A DNA stretch of 64,000 nucleotides, taken from the NCBI RefSeq assembly GCF_003260125.1, contig NZ_QHKO01000003.1:1-64000 (forward strand), given 5' to 3'. The first letter of the stretch is position 1. The number at the start of each line of letters is the position of its first letter. The position numbers and the translations under genes were made by a program. Origin of the DNA: Lujinxingia litoralis. GTDB lineage: Bacteria; Myxococcota_A; Bradymonadia; Bradymonadales; Bradymonadaceae. Under the pieces are notes generated by a model. The model was not told the DNA's origin, searched no databases, and saw only the letters and a program-made list of their open reading frames with translations. This document shows positions 52,259-60,924 of the stretch, piece after piece.

Positions 52259-53284
52259 TCAGGAGCGGGGGCGCGGCGCCGTGGGCGGAGGCACAGGTAC
52301 GCGGAAGACGCCTTCCCAGTGATTCCATTGCAGCACTTCGGGCTCGGCGGTGTCGCCGTCAGCGGCGCTAAGCGGGGCCCAGCTGATCGCCGGGTGTTCA
52401 TCGCCGTGCAAGAAGGTGATCGCGCCCAGTATCTGAACGTCCGCATCGGCGCTGGGTTGATGGGCAATGCGCTGTTCGAAGATCTTTCCGACGAAGTCTC
52501 CGATCACCTTGTAGATGCCCACATAATAGTCGCGTCCGCCCTCATCGCCCCGACTTACGGCGTAGGGGAGAAGGATCTGAAGCGTTCCGTCGTTGACGAC
52601 GCGCAGCGCTCCGGCACGAAGCTCGGTAATGCCTTCCCAATCCACCTCCTCGCTCAGGGTATGATCGAGGTTGAGTCGGGCGTGAACGCGCCCCTCTTTG
52701 TAGAACTTCAGGTCTTGCCCCGGGGTGTAGATGGCGGCGCCACCTTCCTGATCGCGCACAAAAGACCCGGTAAAGGCCAGGGCCTCGGCATCTGGTGAGG
52801 TGCCGTACTGGGATGCAAAGCGCGAGCGTTCGGCGTCGCTTTCAAGATCGACGCGGGCCTGAGCCACGAAAGGGTCGATGGGCTCGCGTTCCCGGAGCGA
52901 TGCCTGGGCATCGGGCTGCGGGGCTTTTCGCTCCAGACGACGGGTCTGAGCACTGGCCACGGCCTCGGGCTCCGCGGCCTCTTCACTCGCGTCGCCGACA
53001 GCTTCGTCGCCGACGACTTCCTCGTCGGTGCGCTCTTCGGGGAGGGTGTCCTCACTCTCGTGCATCGCCCAGAATTCATGGGCATCAAGCTCGGCCAGCG
53101 TGAGCGCCCGTTGGAGCTCATGCTCGACAATGATCTGCGCGCGCAGCTCGTTGGTGAGTGTAGGGGACGACTCGCAGACCATGGGACGCAGGGCGTCGCG
53201 GGTCATCGAGCAGCCGCTCGCTGACCACAGCGCGGCGCTGCTCACCAACACCAGGAGCGCTCGTCGGGTTCGCTTTGAAGACAT
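52259..53284 (-). CDS. Lipoprotein of unknown function
   Basis: From ATG 53284 the product is 341 residues with lipobox SASGC. I prefer this to a TTG five codons upstream. The mature part has an acidic Glu/Ala-rich region (about 65-125), then a beta-rich region (about 150-335, FTGSFVRDQEGGAAIYTPGQ and KVIGDFVGKIFEQRI). No family is recognised. It is 96 bp downstream of the zinc-ribbon gene start and 30 bp downstream of the RlpA-like gene stop. Confidence 0.7.
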   Translation of the reverse strand: MSSKRTRRALLVLVSSAALWSASGCSMTRDALRPMVCESSPTLTNELRAQIIVEHELQRALTLAELDAHEFWAMHESEDTLPEERTDEEVVGDEAVGDASEEAAEPEAVASAQTRRLERKAPQPDAQASLREREPIDPFVAQARVDLESDAERSRFASQYGTSPDAEALAFTGSFVRDQEGGAAIYTPGQDLKFYKEGRVHARLNLDHTLSEEVDWEGITELRAGALRVVNDGTLQILLPYAVSRGDEGGRDYYVGIYKVIGDFVGKIFEQRIAHQPSADADVQILGAITFLHGDEHPAISWAPLSAADGDTAEPEVLQWNHWEGVFRVPVPPPTAPRPRS

Positions 53285-53314
53285 AAGCAAAGGGGGCAAG
53301 AGGGGCGGATTGAG

Positions 53315-53803
53315 TCAGGGATTGAGCCCGGCCAGATGAAAGTTGGGCCGGCTGTTGCGGGTCCAGTAGCGCAGGTACACGTGTTGGAGGCCGACCTCGG
53401 TGGTGCCCAGCGCGCGAGCCGTTGCGATCGACATGTCGAGGATGCCGCGCCAATTTTTGTCGGGAGAGCTCGAGACTACAAAGTCCCATTCCCCATCGTC
53501 ATTCACAAAGCCGTAGGGGCCACGATCGTTGATGCGGCACCAGACACGTCGTCGGTTCGCGCGGTTTTCGATGAGGACCATCGTATTAAAGGGCAGCGAA
53601 CGATGAGCGCAGGTGTACTGCCACGGATCAAAGGGCTCGCCATTGGCGGTGACCTCACCGTGCCAGGCTCCATCACCGTACCAGGAGGCCAGTCCGGCCT
53701 GCTGCACCGGCGGCAGCTCTACTTCGCTCCACTCCATCGTTTCGCCGGAAGCGGCGAACTGCGAGTACATCGCGACAAGAACAAGCCAGTTGATCAGGGA
53801 CAT
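53315..53803 (-). CDS. RlpA-like double-psi beta-barrel protein
   Basis: The 162-residue form from ATG 53803 begins with a short hydrophobic signal (LINWLVLVAMYSQFAASG). The longer ORF would start in an Arg/Pro-rich region without a signal. The RlpA/septal-ring DPBB pattern is clear: LASWYGDGAWHGEVTANGE, YTCAHRSLPFNTMV, NRRRVWCRINDRGPYG and DMSIATARALG. RlpA proteins bind or cleave denuded glycan strands of peptidoglycan at the septum. The catalytic Asp of DRGP is present. It is divergent from the large metalloprotease gene. Confidence 0.85.
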   Translation of the reverse strand: MSLINWLVLVAMYSQFAASGETMEWSEVELPPVQQAGLASWYGDGAWHGEVTANGEPFDPWQYTCAHRSLPFNTMVLIENRANRRRVWCRINDRGPYGFVNDDGEWDFVVSSSPDKNWRGILDMSIATARALGTTEVGLQHVYLRYWTRNSRPNFHLAGLNP

Positions 53804-54082
53804 AAAAACGCTCTCGTAGAGGCAGTTTGCGTGCGTAGGCGACAAACATTTCGTTACGCACCCGGCGATGGCTCTAGTCGAAATGCAAGGGCTAGGCAAG
53901 CGTGGAACATTAGGCACCGGCGTGTGGTGCTCAACCCCGGTGGCGCCCGTAAGGTTGTTAACACCGGCGCCGCCCCGCGCCCGGGGGGGCGTGGCGTGTC
54001 CCCCGGCTGCGGAGCCGAACGGGAAGACGCAGGGAGACCTGCCTCTATAAAGGGGAAGCACGGGGTTAAGGGGGATTTCACC

Positions 54083-54114
54083 TTGACAGCAGGCGGGCGT
54101 TTTTGTGTTTTAGT
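54083..54114 (+). promoter_or_regulatory. Candidate promoter of the metalloprotease gene
   Basis: A perfect -35 TTGACA (54083-54088) is followed after 20 bases by TTTAGT (54109-54114), preceded by TG in the extended -10 position. The spacing is longer than ideal. It lies in the 449-bp gap between the RlpA-like and metalloprotease genes, which otherwise contains only the leader below. Confidence 0.5.
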
Positions 54115-54168
54115 CCACTACCTTATCGGCGCTGATGGAGGGGGTCGGCACGGATATTGAATAAAAAC

Positions 54169-54252
54169 CCGTCAGTGTTAGCAGGTGAACGCTTGATAAC
54201 ATCAACTGACGGTTTGGTTCGGTGCTTCACCGAGATCTGACGGAGGACGGTA
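54169..54252 (+). promoter_or_regulatory. Structured mRNA leader of the metalloprotease gene
   Basis: CCGTCAGT (54169-54176) pairs perfectly with ACTGACGG (54205-54212). The same CCGTCAG can instead pair with CTGACGG at 54237-54243, the bases directly in front of the GGAGG Shine-Dalgarno. A small hairpin CGGTG-CTT-CACCG (54220-54232) sits between the two alternatives. The two pairings exclude each other, so the leader could switch ribosome access. No known riboswitch is recognised. Confidence 0.45.
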
Positions 54253-57200
54253 ATGAGATTAGGAACGACCTGGCGACTGATGGCCGGGGCCGTAGCGACA
54301 GTAGCGGTTAGCAGCGCGGTGGGATGCGTCGAGCAAGTCGGCGATATCAACCGCGTGCAGCCCAATGTCGTGGAAAAGGCCCTCTTTCAAAACGACGACG
54401 AATGGTACATGCGCCAGACGGTGACCGACACCGACATGCAGGCGTCTGTGGTGTTCGCCGCCATGGAGAGCTCGCTGAAGCGGGTTCGCTGGACGGTGAC
54501 CGAAAACGTCCTCTACGCCCACTCCACGGTGGAGCTGGCCGAAGGGCTGAATGACGGCCTTGATGAGGAAGAGTCGCGTCGTCTGGGAGTGGTCGCGGCC
54601 TATCCGATCCGGGGGCACTTCGACATCCAGCGCTCGTACAACCCCTCGACCGGGGAGCCGAACAACCAGATCGTCGAGAACGCCAGTGACCGTCCCTGGT
54701 ACGAGCGCAAGTACATGCGCGTGGACTGGTCCAACAACAAGCTCGACGGTTTTGGGATGTTCCAGAACCAGCTGGGGCGTTTTGCCTCCGCCAGCTGGTC
54801 GGTGCCCCAGGATGACGGCAAGATCGATAAGGATCGCACCCGGATCTCGGAAGACTACATCGACACGGTCGCCGAGTACTCCTATGAGCCCGACCTCTAC
54901 GCCTGTTACGGCGCGTACGGCTATGACACCATCTTCAACTGCGAAGGTGGTCGTGTTCGCGTGCGCTCCTCCTTCTTGAAGGTTCCCGAAGAGGAAACCT
55001 TCATTCCGATGCAGTACACCGACAACATGCAGCTCACTCGCGATGGCAGCGAGATGGGTGATCCGATGTTGGTGGCGTCGATCTACGACCAGGACCTCGG
55101 CTACGAGGTTGAGGTTGAGTGTAACGACCAGGTCAAGGGCTGGATGCTCCAGCGCTACGGCTATGAGTGGGAGCGTCTCTGCGCGCCGGCGACCTTCGAT
55201 TACCACCAGCGCTACGGGTATTTCCGCACCGAGCGCGTAGCCTGGGATCGTTTCGTGGGCGCGGCCGACGATTCGCGCCTTTACTACGCGAACCGCTGGA
55301 ACATCTGGCAGACGATGCTTGATGAGAGCGGCAACGAGCTTCCCTTTGAAGAGCGTACGCCGCAGCCGATCACCTACCACCTGAACGCGGAGTACCCCGA
55401 GTTCATGTTTGAGGCGGCTCAGGTCACCGCCGAAGAGTGGAACAAAGCCTTCCGTCACGCGGTCAAGGTTGCGCAGGGGATCGACGACGAAGCGCTCGAC
55501 GCTGTTCTGATGGACGAGTACGGTCACACCCAGATGTACCGTATCGTCGAGAACAGCTGTCACCCGGGTCCGCTGGTCGAGTGGAAGAACACCTACGGCG
55601 CCGGGAAGGCCGCCGACCGCACCAGCCCCACGCAGCTCTTCCGCGAGTTCGTCGGGAACCCCGGCAGTGATGAGGCGCTGGAAGCTGCGCTGTGGGAGCT
55701 GCCCAACGCTTCGCGCGTTCAGCTCTGTGCCGAGCTGGAGTACGCCACCGAGGTGCGCGACGACGTAGACGCTCGCTTCAGCTGGGAGCGTGTCGGTGAC
55801 CTGCGCTACAGCTTCTTCAACTGGGTGGAAACGGATGTGCCCTGGGCCGGTTATGGTCCTTCGGCGGCCGACCCGATCACCGGTCAAATCATCAGCGGTA
55901 ACGCCAACTTTGCCGGCGGTTACATCCGTCGCTCGGCGCTCTACGCCGCGGACCTGATGCAGTACTTCAACGGTGAGCTCTCGGATACCGACATCATGTA
56001 CGGGACCCAGATCCGCCGTGACCTGTTCCACAATAGCGACACCGCCAGCAACCGCTTCGGGTTGAGCCCGGAGGTCAAGAATGAGGTGGCACGTCGTTCC
56101 GGCGTCAGCCCCAACTCGACCAGCAAGGTCGGGCTGAGTGAGCGTCCCGAGTACCACGAGCTTCACGACTTCATTCTGGCGCACGGCAAAGATCGCATTC
56201 AGCGCGAAGCCGATATCGTCTCGATGGCCAGCGATAAGCTCGCCGCGCGCGACGAGCGGATGGTCGAGTTCCTTCAGAACCCCGACGTCAAGAACTTCCT
56301 GATGCGCGACGTGGAGACGGCCATGGCGATTGAAGCCACCGCCCGCGAGCGCTTCGGTCCGCAGTTCGGCGATGAGCAGCTGCACCAGGCCTACCTCGAC
56401 GTGCACACTCCGCGTCAAACCTTCGCGCGCACGGAGCAGCGTGATCGTATGCTGGCAGAGCGCAGCATCATGACCTACGACACGCTGAACCGTTCGGCGG
56501 AAGTGCTGGTCACCTACCAGGGCGCCGCGGATTACTTCAAAGGCAAGAGTCGCACCGATATTATTGAGTACTTCATGAACAAAATGTTCATCGGTACTCA
56601 GCTCCACGAGATCGGTCACACGGTGGGTCTGCGCCACAACTTCGCGGCCAGCACCGATGCGCTGAACTTCCACGACGAGTACTGGCACATCGAGCAGGCG
56701 GTCGTCGACGGCACGATCACCCGCGAAGAGGCCTACAGCCTGCAGGGCGCGCTTGCCGAGCAGATCACCGGCAAAGAGATCGATTACGCCAGCCAGGCCG
56801 AGTACCAGCTTGCCAGCGTGATGGACTACACCGGCGATCTCACCGGCCGATTCAAGGGGCTGGGTAAGTACGACTATGCCGCGATCGCGTTTGCCTACGG
56901 CGAAGCCGTGGAAACCTGGGATGATTCGGTTCAGCTTCCCAACCTCCTGGAGCAGGACTCCTGGTTGAGTGACTACAAGCAGATGCCGCGCATCCTGGCC
57001 GGTGCTCCGGCCAGCGCGGAAATCGACCCGGCGACCTACGCGCAGGGGATCGACATCCTGATCAACGGCCGTACCTACAAGCCGATTCGGGAGGTGAAAG
57101 AGCGCCGTCGTCAGGGCATTCAGGCCAACACGGTCAACTGGGCCAACTTCGACCTGAGTGCTGAGAACCAGCCGAACCTGGATCGCACGGTCTCCTACGA

Positions 57201-58440
57201 GTTCTGCTCCGATGAGTACCGCGGCGGTATCCTGAACTGCTCGATCTGGGACTTCGGTGCGAACCAGCGCGAGATCGTCAACCACAGCTTCAACACCTAT
57301 CGCGCGCTGCAGACCTTCTGGCGCTACCGCCGTCACCACATCAGCCGTGGCTACGAAAACTACGGCAACTACATCAACCGCGTGTACTCGACCTTCCAGA
57401 TGGCGCAGGAACCCTTCCGTTACTACGGGCTCTACCGCTTCTATAACCTGGGCGACTACACCGATGACCTGCTGGCGGCGTCCATCGATACCTTCAACTT
57501 CTACAACGAAGTTATGGCGATGGCCGAGCCGGGCCGCTTCTGCAAGTACGAGCCGGCCAACTCGCGCGTCGATGAGGGATGGTACTTCGATCTGAACAAC
57601 ACCTACCTGCCGGCCGACTACCACGTCGACCTGGGTGAGTGTGATGACTACATCGACATCCCCAAAGGTATCGGTAATCACTACAACTTCTCGTTCACCG
57701 ACGAGTACGAGTACCGCATTGACCGCGTGGGTACCTACATCGACAAGATGGTCGCTTCGCAGTCGATTTTCGACATCAACGCGAACTTCGCGCAGAGCAC
57801 CTTCTTCACGGACTTCCGCGCCACGAACCTCTCGTTCTGGACGGTGTTCAAGGATGAGATGCTGGCGATGCTCGAAGGCGTGCTGCTCGGCGACTACAGC
57901 GAGTACGGCGGTGTGGTTTCCAACGGCAAGTACCAGGATCCGGTGCCGGTTAGTGCGGAAACCTTCGGTCTTGGCCTGAGCCACCCGCAGGAAGGGATGC
58001 CGCGCATCTTCACCCCGCAGTCCATCAACCATGAGTTCAACATGATGGTCGGCGGTCTGATCTACAACTCGACCTGGGAAGACCGTTACGTGGACTTCTC
58101 GCATTACCTGAAGATCGGTGTGACCAACGGTCAGAACCAGGCCTTCGGTGATGAAGTTGTGGTCAAAGAGTTCGTGCACCCGGTGACCGGCCAGATCTAC
58201 CAGTCGGCCGATGTTGAGGGTCGCTCGGTGGCGGGACGGATGATCGATCGCGCCAACGAACTCAAGGCTGAGTACTACTACGGCCAGGAGCTTCTGGAAG
58301 GTGCGACCCCCGGGACGCCCTACTATGAAGATGCCCGTGAGTACTTTGAGACGCGTAACGAGCAGCTTCAGAACGTCGTGGCCAAGATGGACATGAGCCG
58401 CTTCGTGTTTGATGCCCTGGGTGCCAGCATCCAGCGCTGA
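54253..58440 (+). CDS. Very large zinc-dependent metalloprotease lipoprotein (metzincin)
   Basis: The 1395-residue protein has a lipoprotein signal (lipobox AVGC, about residue 25). The zinc site is HEIGHTVGLRHN at about 784-795, the metzincin pattern HExxHxxGxxH, with a Met-turn SVMDYTG near 855. This is the architecture of the large zinc-dependent metalloproteases (DUF4953/DUF5117-like). Flanking regions rich in Tyr, Asn and Asp form long beta- and helix-rich extracytoplasmic domains. Codon use differs from its neighbours (more CGT, GGT, AAC and GAC) with visibly lower GC, as expected for a highly expressed gene. It has its own promoter, leader and strong terminator. Confidence 0.88.
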   Translation: MRLGTTWRLMAGAVATVAVSSAVGCVEQVGDINRVQPNVVEKALFQNDDEWYMRQTVTDTDMQASVVFAAMESSLKRVRWTVTENVLYAHSTVELAEGLNDGLDEEESRRLGVVAAYPIRGHFDIQRSYNPSTGEPNNQIVENASDRPWYERKYMRVDWSNNKLDGFGMFQNQLGRFASASWSVPQDDGKIDKDRTRISEDYIDTVAEYSYEPDLYACYGAYGYDTIFNCEGGRVRVRSSFLKVPEEETFIPMQYTDNMQLTRDGSEMGDPMLVASIYDQDLGYEVEVECNDQVKGWMLQRYGYEWERLCAPATFDYHQRYGYFRTERVAWDRFVGAADDSRLYYANRWNIWQTMLDESGNELPFEERTPQPITYHLNAEYPEFMFEAAQVTAEEWNKAFRHAVKVAQGIDDEALDAVLMDEYGHTQMYRIVENSCHPGPLVEWKNTYGAGKAADRTSPTQLFREFVGNPGSDEALEAALWELPNASRVQLCAELEYATEVRDDVDARFSWERVGDLRYSFFNWVETDVPWAGYGPSAADPITGQIISGNANFAGGYIRRSALYAADLMQYFNGELSDTDIMYGTQIRRDLFHNSDTASNRFGLSPEVKNEVARRSGVSPNSTSKVGLSERPEYHELHDFILAHGKDRIQREADIVSMASDKLAARDERMVEFLQNPDVKNFLMRDVETAMAIEATARERFGPQFGDEQLHQAYLDVHTPRQTFARTEQRDRMLAERSIMTYDTLNRSAEVLVTYQGAADYFKGKSRTDIIEYFMNKMFIGTQLHEIGHTVGLRHNFAASTDALNFHDEYWHIEQAVVDGTITREEAYSLQGALAEQITGKEIDYASQAEYQLASVMDYTGDLTGRFKGLGKYDYAAIAFAYGEAVETWDDSVQLPNLLEQDSWLSDYKQMPRILAGAPASAEIDPATYAQGIDILINGRTYKPIREVKERRRQGIQANTVNWANFDLSAENQPNLDRTVSYEFCSDEYRGGILNCSIWDFGANQREIVNHSFNTYRALQTFWRYRRHHISRGYENYGNYINRVYSTFQMAQEPFRYYGLYRFYNLGDYTDDLLAASIDTFNFYNEVMAMAEPGRFCKYEPANSRVDEGWYFDLNNTYLPADYHVDLGECDDYIDIPKGIGNHYNFSFTDEYEYRIDRVGTYIDKMVASQSIFDINANFAQSTFFTDFRATNLSFWTVFKDEMLAMLEGVLLGDYSEYGGVVSNGKYQDPVPVSAETFGLGLSHPQEGMPRIFTPQSINHEFNMMVGGLIYNSTWEDRYVDFSHYLKIGVTNGQNQAFGDEVVVKEFVHPVTGQIYQSADVEGRSVAGRMIDRANELKAEYYYGQELLEGATPGTPYYEDAREYFETRNEQLQNVVAKMDMSRFVFDALGASIQR

Positions 58441-58488
58441 TTCTGGCATCCGCGACCGGGAAACCGGTCGCGGAGATAGCTGACGACG

Positions 58489-58535
58489 CAACAAAAAGCC
58501 CCGGCCGAGCGATGCTCGGCCGGGGCTTTTTGTTG
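58489..58535. terminator. Bidirectional Rho-independent terminator
   Basis: Perfect 22-base arms (58489-58510 and 58514-58535) around GAT, with a GC-rich core flanked by AAAAA and TTTTT so it works on both strands. It separates the metalloprotease gene from the convergent START-like gene. A second perfect hairpin with 9-base arms and a GAAA loop (58451-58472) lies just upstream. Confidence 0.93.
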
Positions 58536-58574
58536 TGTGGCCGTCGGCGGGAGGGGCCGGGGTGGAGGCCGCGC

Positions 58575-59096
58575 TCAGTCGCTCGTGGTGAAGTGCTCGC
58601 GAAGCACCTGGGCCTGGACTTCGAAGATGGTCTCGAGTTCGGAGCGGATGGCACGCGTGATGAACATCGAGAGCCCCGGCACCGAGATGGAGAACTCCAT
58701 GGTCTGCACCACGCGGCTTGTCTGTCCGGTGGCCTCAGCGATGATCTTGAGCTCGCCGTGGTTGGAGTACACCTGATTCCAGCGCTCGGGTATCTCGGGC
58801 ACGATCTGATAGGTCAGGCGATGGCCCGTGACATCCACCAGGGCGCGTTCTTCCCAGTGGACAAACTCAGGGGCCTTATCTTCAAAGCGCTTAAGAAAGC
58901 GGGGCAGCCGGGGGCGAGCGGTGTAGCGGGCGATGCGCTCGGTGCTGTGCGCGTCGAGCTCCCGGATGGTGAGCACCTCTACGTCGACCACCTGATCGAG
59001 GCGCGGCACCAGATCCTGGTAGTAGGTGGGATCTAAGATGTAGCTGAGGATGGCCTGGGGGAGGGCCGGAACAATGCTCTGATGTTCAACGTGCAT
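58575..59096 (-). CDS. START/SRPBCC-fold protein, DUF2505-like
   Basis: From ATG 59096 (AAAGG upstream) the product is 173 residues. The pattern of strands and the long C-terminal helix (ITRAIRSELETIFEVQAQVL) fit the SRPBCC ligand-binding fold, and it resembles the DUF2505 group. Such proteins have a deep hydrophobic cavity; the ligand is unknown. It follows pilI by 81 bp on the same strand and may be read through from the pilus operon. Confidence 0.7.
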   Translation of the reverse strand: MHVEHQSIVPALPQAILSYILDPTYYQDLVPRLDQVVDVEVLTIRELDAHSTERIARYTARPRLPRFLKRFEDKAPEFVHWEERALVDVTGHRLTYQIVPEIPERWNQVYSNHGELKIIAEATGQTSRVVQTMEFSISVPGLSMFITRAIRSELETIFEVQAQVLREHFTTSD

Positions 59097-59177
59097 GGTG
59101 GCCTTTCGTCGTAGGGGAGCAGTGAGCACACGTTAAGCACCACTTCGATGAGCGCAATATCTAGGAGGGCGTCGCGC

Positions 59178-59963
59178 TCAGGCAAAATCTCGGCGGGAGA
59201 AGATCAGGTAGGCCAGGCTCAGCAGCAGTGTGACGCAGACCCCGGTGTAGAGCAGGGCCTGGAGAAGGTAGGTAGAGCCGACCGCCATTGCGTTGGCGAG
59301 TTCGTAGGAGAGGTTGAGTTTTTCCAGGTCCGGGATCACCAGCAGAGCGGCCTGGAGAATCAGGTGAACCGGGTTGCCCTCCTGGGAGAACTGGCGTGCG
59401 GCATCGGCGAGTTGAGGCGTAAGACTGCCCAGTACAAAGAGCCCGAAGGTAAAGAGCGCACTGAGGAGGGGGCCAGAGAACGCGCTGAAGAAGAAGGCGG
59501 TGGCCAGCACGATCATCAGCTGCATCCAGGAGCCCAGGTACGTGGCCAGATGAAGTGCCCCGACGTCATAGCCCAGGGCGAGGGCGGCCAGGGCTTTGGC
59601 CCCAAACATCAACGCCCAGCAGAGGGTGAGGATGGCAGCGCTGGCCGCGTACTTTCCGACGAGAAAGGCGCCGCGGGTCACCGGTTTGGAGAGCACGGTG
59701 AAGATCGTTTTAGAGTCGATCTCGCGCCACAGCGCGTTGACGCCCTGGTAGATCGCCAGCGCTACCAGAAAGAGGTGTCCGATGACGAAGACTAGATTGT
59801 TGAAGAGGCGCTCTTCCTGATGGAGGCTCAAGGCACCAAACGCGCTGGCTGCACCCAGCGCTCCCAGGGCGGCCAGCAGAACGGCGTAGAGGACTTTGTT
59901 TCGCAAGCCTTCGAGGAGGGTGTTGAGCGAGAACGCGCTGATCTGTCGCAGAGTTCGCATCAT
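59178..59963 (-). CDS. pilI: ABC-2-type permease, PilI-like
   Basis: The 261-residue protein has about six membrane helices (e.g. VLYAVLLAALGALGAASAF, LFLVALAIYQGVNALW, ALFTFGLFVLGSL) and the ABC-2 permease feature ISAFSLNTLLEGLRNK at the start. Its ATG overlaps the stop of the ATPase gene by 4 bp, so the two form one transporter. In Myxococcus xanthus pilG, pilH and pilI follow pilA, and pilH/pilI encode the ATPase and permease of an ABC transporter needed for pilus assembly; the order here is the same. The assignment rests on synteny plus fold. Confidence 0.82.
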   Translation of the reverse strand: MMRTLRQISAFSLNTLLEGLRNKVLYAVLLAALGALGAASAFGALSLHQEERLFNNLVFVIGHLFLVALAIYQGVNALWREIDSKTIFTVLSKPVTRGAFLVGKYAASAAILTLCWALMFGAKALAALALGYDVGALHLATYLGSWMQLMIVLATAFFFSAFSGPLLSALFTFGLFVLGSLTPQLADAARQFSQEGNPVHLILQAALLVIPDLEKLNLSYELANAMAVGSTYLLQALLYTGVCVTLLLSLAYLIFSRRDFA

Positions 59964-60907
59964 GGCTGCGCCTCCCCGGCGTCGTTGGTATCGCGAATAA
60001 AGACGTCTTCCAGGCGCTGTTTCTGCGGTTGGAGGCTCTCGACGCGGGCGCCGGCCCGGGCGATGAGTTGCAGTGTCTCTTCGAGGTCGATGTCGCCCCG
60101 AAGATCGACACGAGCCACGTCACCGACGTCAAAGTGGTGGAGCAGGCGCGGGCCAAGCTGCTGGTTGAGTTCGTCGGACCAGCCCCGGGCGAAGAGTTCA
60201 TAGCGCAGGATCTTCGGATCGAGGAGCTCGTGAATGAAGCCCGTTTCGCGCACCCGGCCGCGGTGGACCAGAGCGACGCGGTCGCAGATCTCTTCGACGT
60301 CGGGGAGGATGTGGCTGCAGAAGAGAATCGTCTTCCCACGGCGCCGAAGCTCGACCACCAGATCGCGGATCTCTCGCCGCCCGATGGGGTCCAGGCCGGA
60401 CTGAGGCTCATCGAGTACCACAAATTCCGGGTCTCCCAGGAGGGCCTGGGCAATGCCGGCACGCTGCTTCATCCCCTTGGAGAACTTCGAGATCGGGCGG
60501 TCCAGGGCGTGGCTCAGGCCCACCTGGCCGAGGAGCTGTTCGGCGCGGCGGTCGCTCTCGGCCAGGCTCAATCCGAGGAGGCCGCCGTAGTAGCGCATCA
60601 GCTCGCGGGCTTTGAGGTGGGGATAGAGGTTGGGGTTTTCGGGCAAAAAGCCCATGCGCGCGCGGGCGGCCGTGTGGGTGACCGGCATCCCGAAGAGGCG
60701 CACCTGCCCCCGATCCGGACGCACCAGGCCGGTGATCATCTTGATGGTCGTGGACTTGCCGGCGCCGTTGGGGCCGACCAGCCCGAAGATTTCGCCGCGG
60801 CGGATCTGAAAACTCACGGAGCGCACGGCCTCGACCCGTTTACGAAAGAAGCCTACGCGGTAGGTTTTGGCGACGTCCTGAACATCGAGGACGAGATCTT
60901 CAGTCAT
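59960..60907 (-). CDS. pilH: ABC transporter ATP-binding protein, PilH-like
   Basis: The 315-residue ATPase has Walker A GPNGAGKSTTIKM, signature SKGMKQRAGIAQALLGDPE, Walker B VVLDEPQSGLDP, and an H-loop in LFCSHILPDVEE. The C-terminal 80 residues are an accessory beta domain (ARGWSDELNQQLGPRLLHHF). It is coupled to the permease by a 4-bp overlap and lies 17 bp downstream of the pilG-like gene. The synteny is that of Myxococcus pilH. Confidence 0.88.
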   Translation of the reverse strand: MTEDLVLDVQDVAKTYRVGFFRKRVEAVRSVSFQIRRGEIFGLVGPNGAGKSTTIKMITGLVRPDRGQVRLFGMPVTHTAARARMGFLPENPNLYPHLKARELMRYYGGLLGLSLAESDRRAEQLLGQVGLSHALDRPISKFSKGMKQRAGIAQALLGDPEFVVLDEPQSGLDPIGRREIRDLVVELRRRGKTILFCSHILPDVEEICDRVALVHRGRVRETGFIHELLDPKILRYELFARGWSDELNQQLGPRLLHHFDVGDVARVDLRGDIDLEETLQLIARAGARVESLQPQKQRLEDVFIRDTNDAGEAQP

Positions 60908-60924
60908 AGGAACTGCTCGGTCGA

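Noticed and set aside
54259..58494. An antisense ORF of about 1411 codons covering the whole metalloprotease gene
   Set aside because: It has no recognisable domain, signal or start context, and the sense strand encodes a clear metzincin. It exists because certain codons are avoided in the sense frame of a codon-optimised gene.
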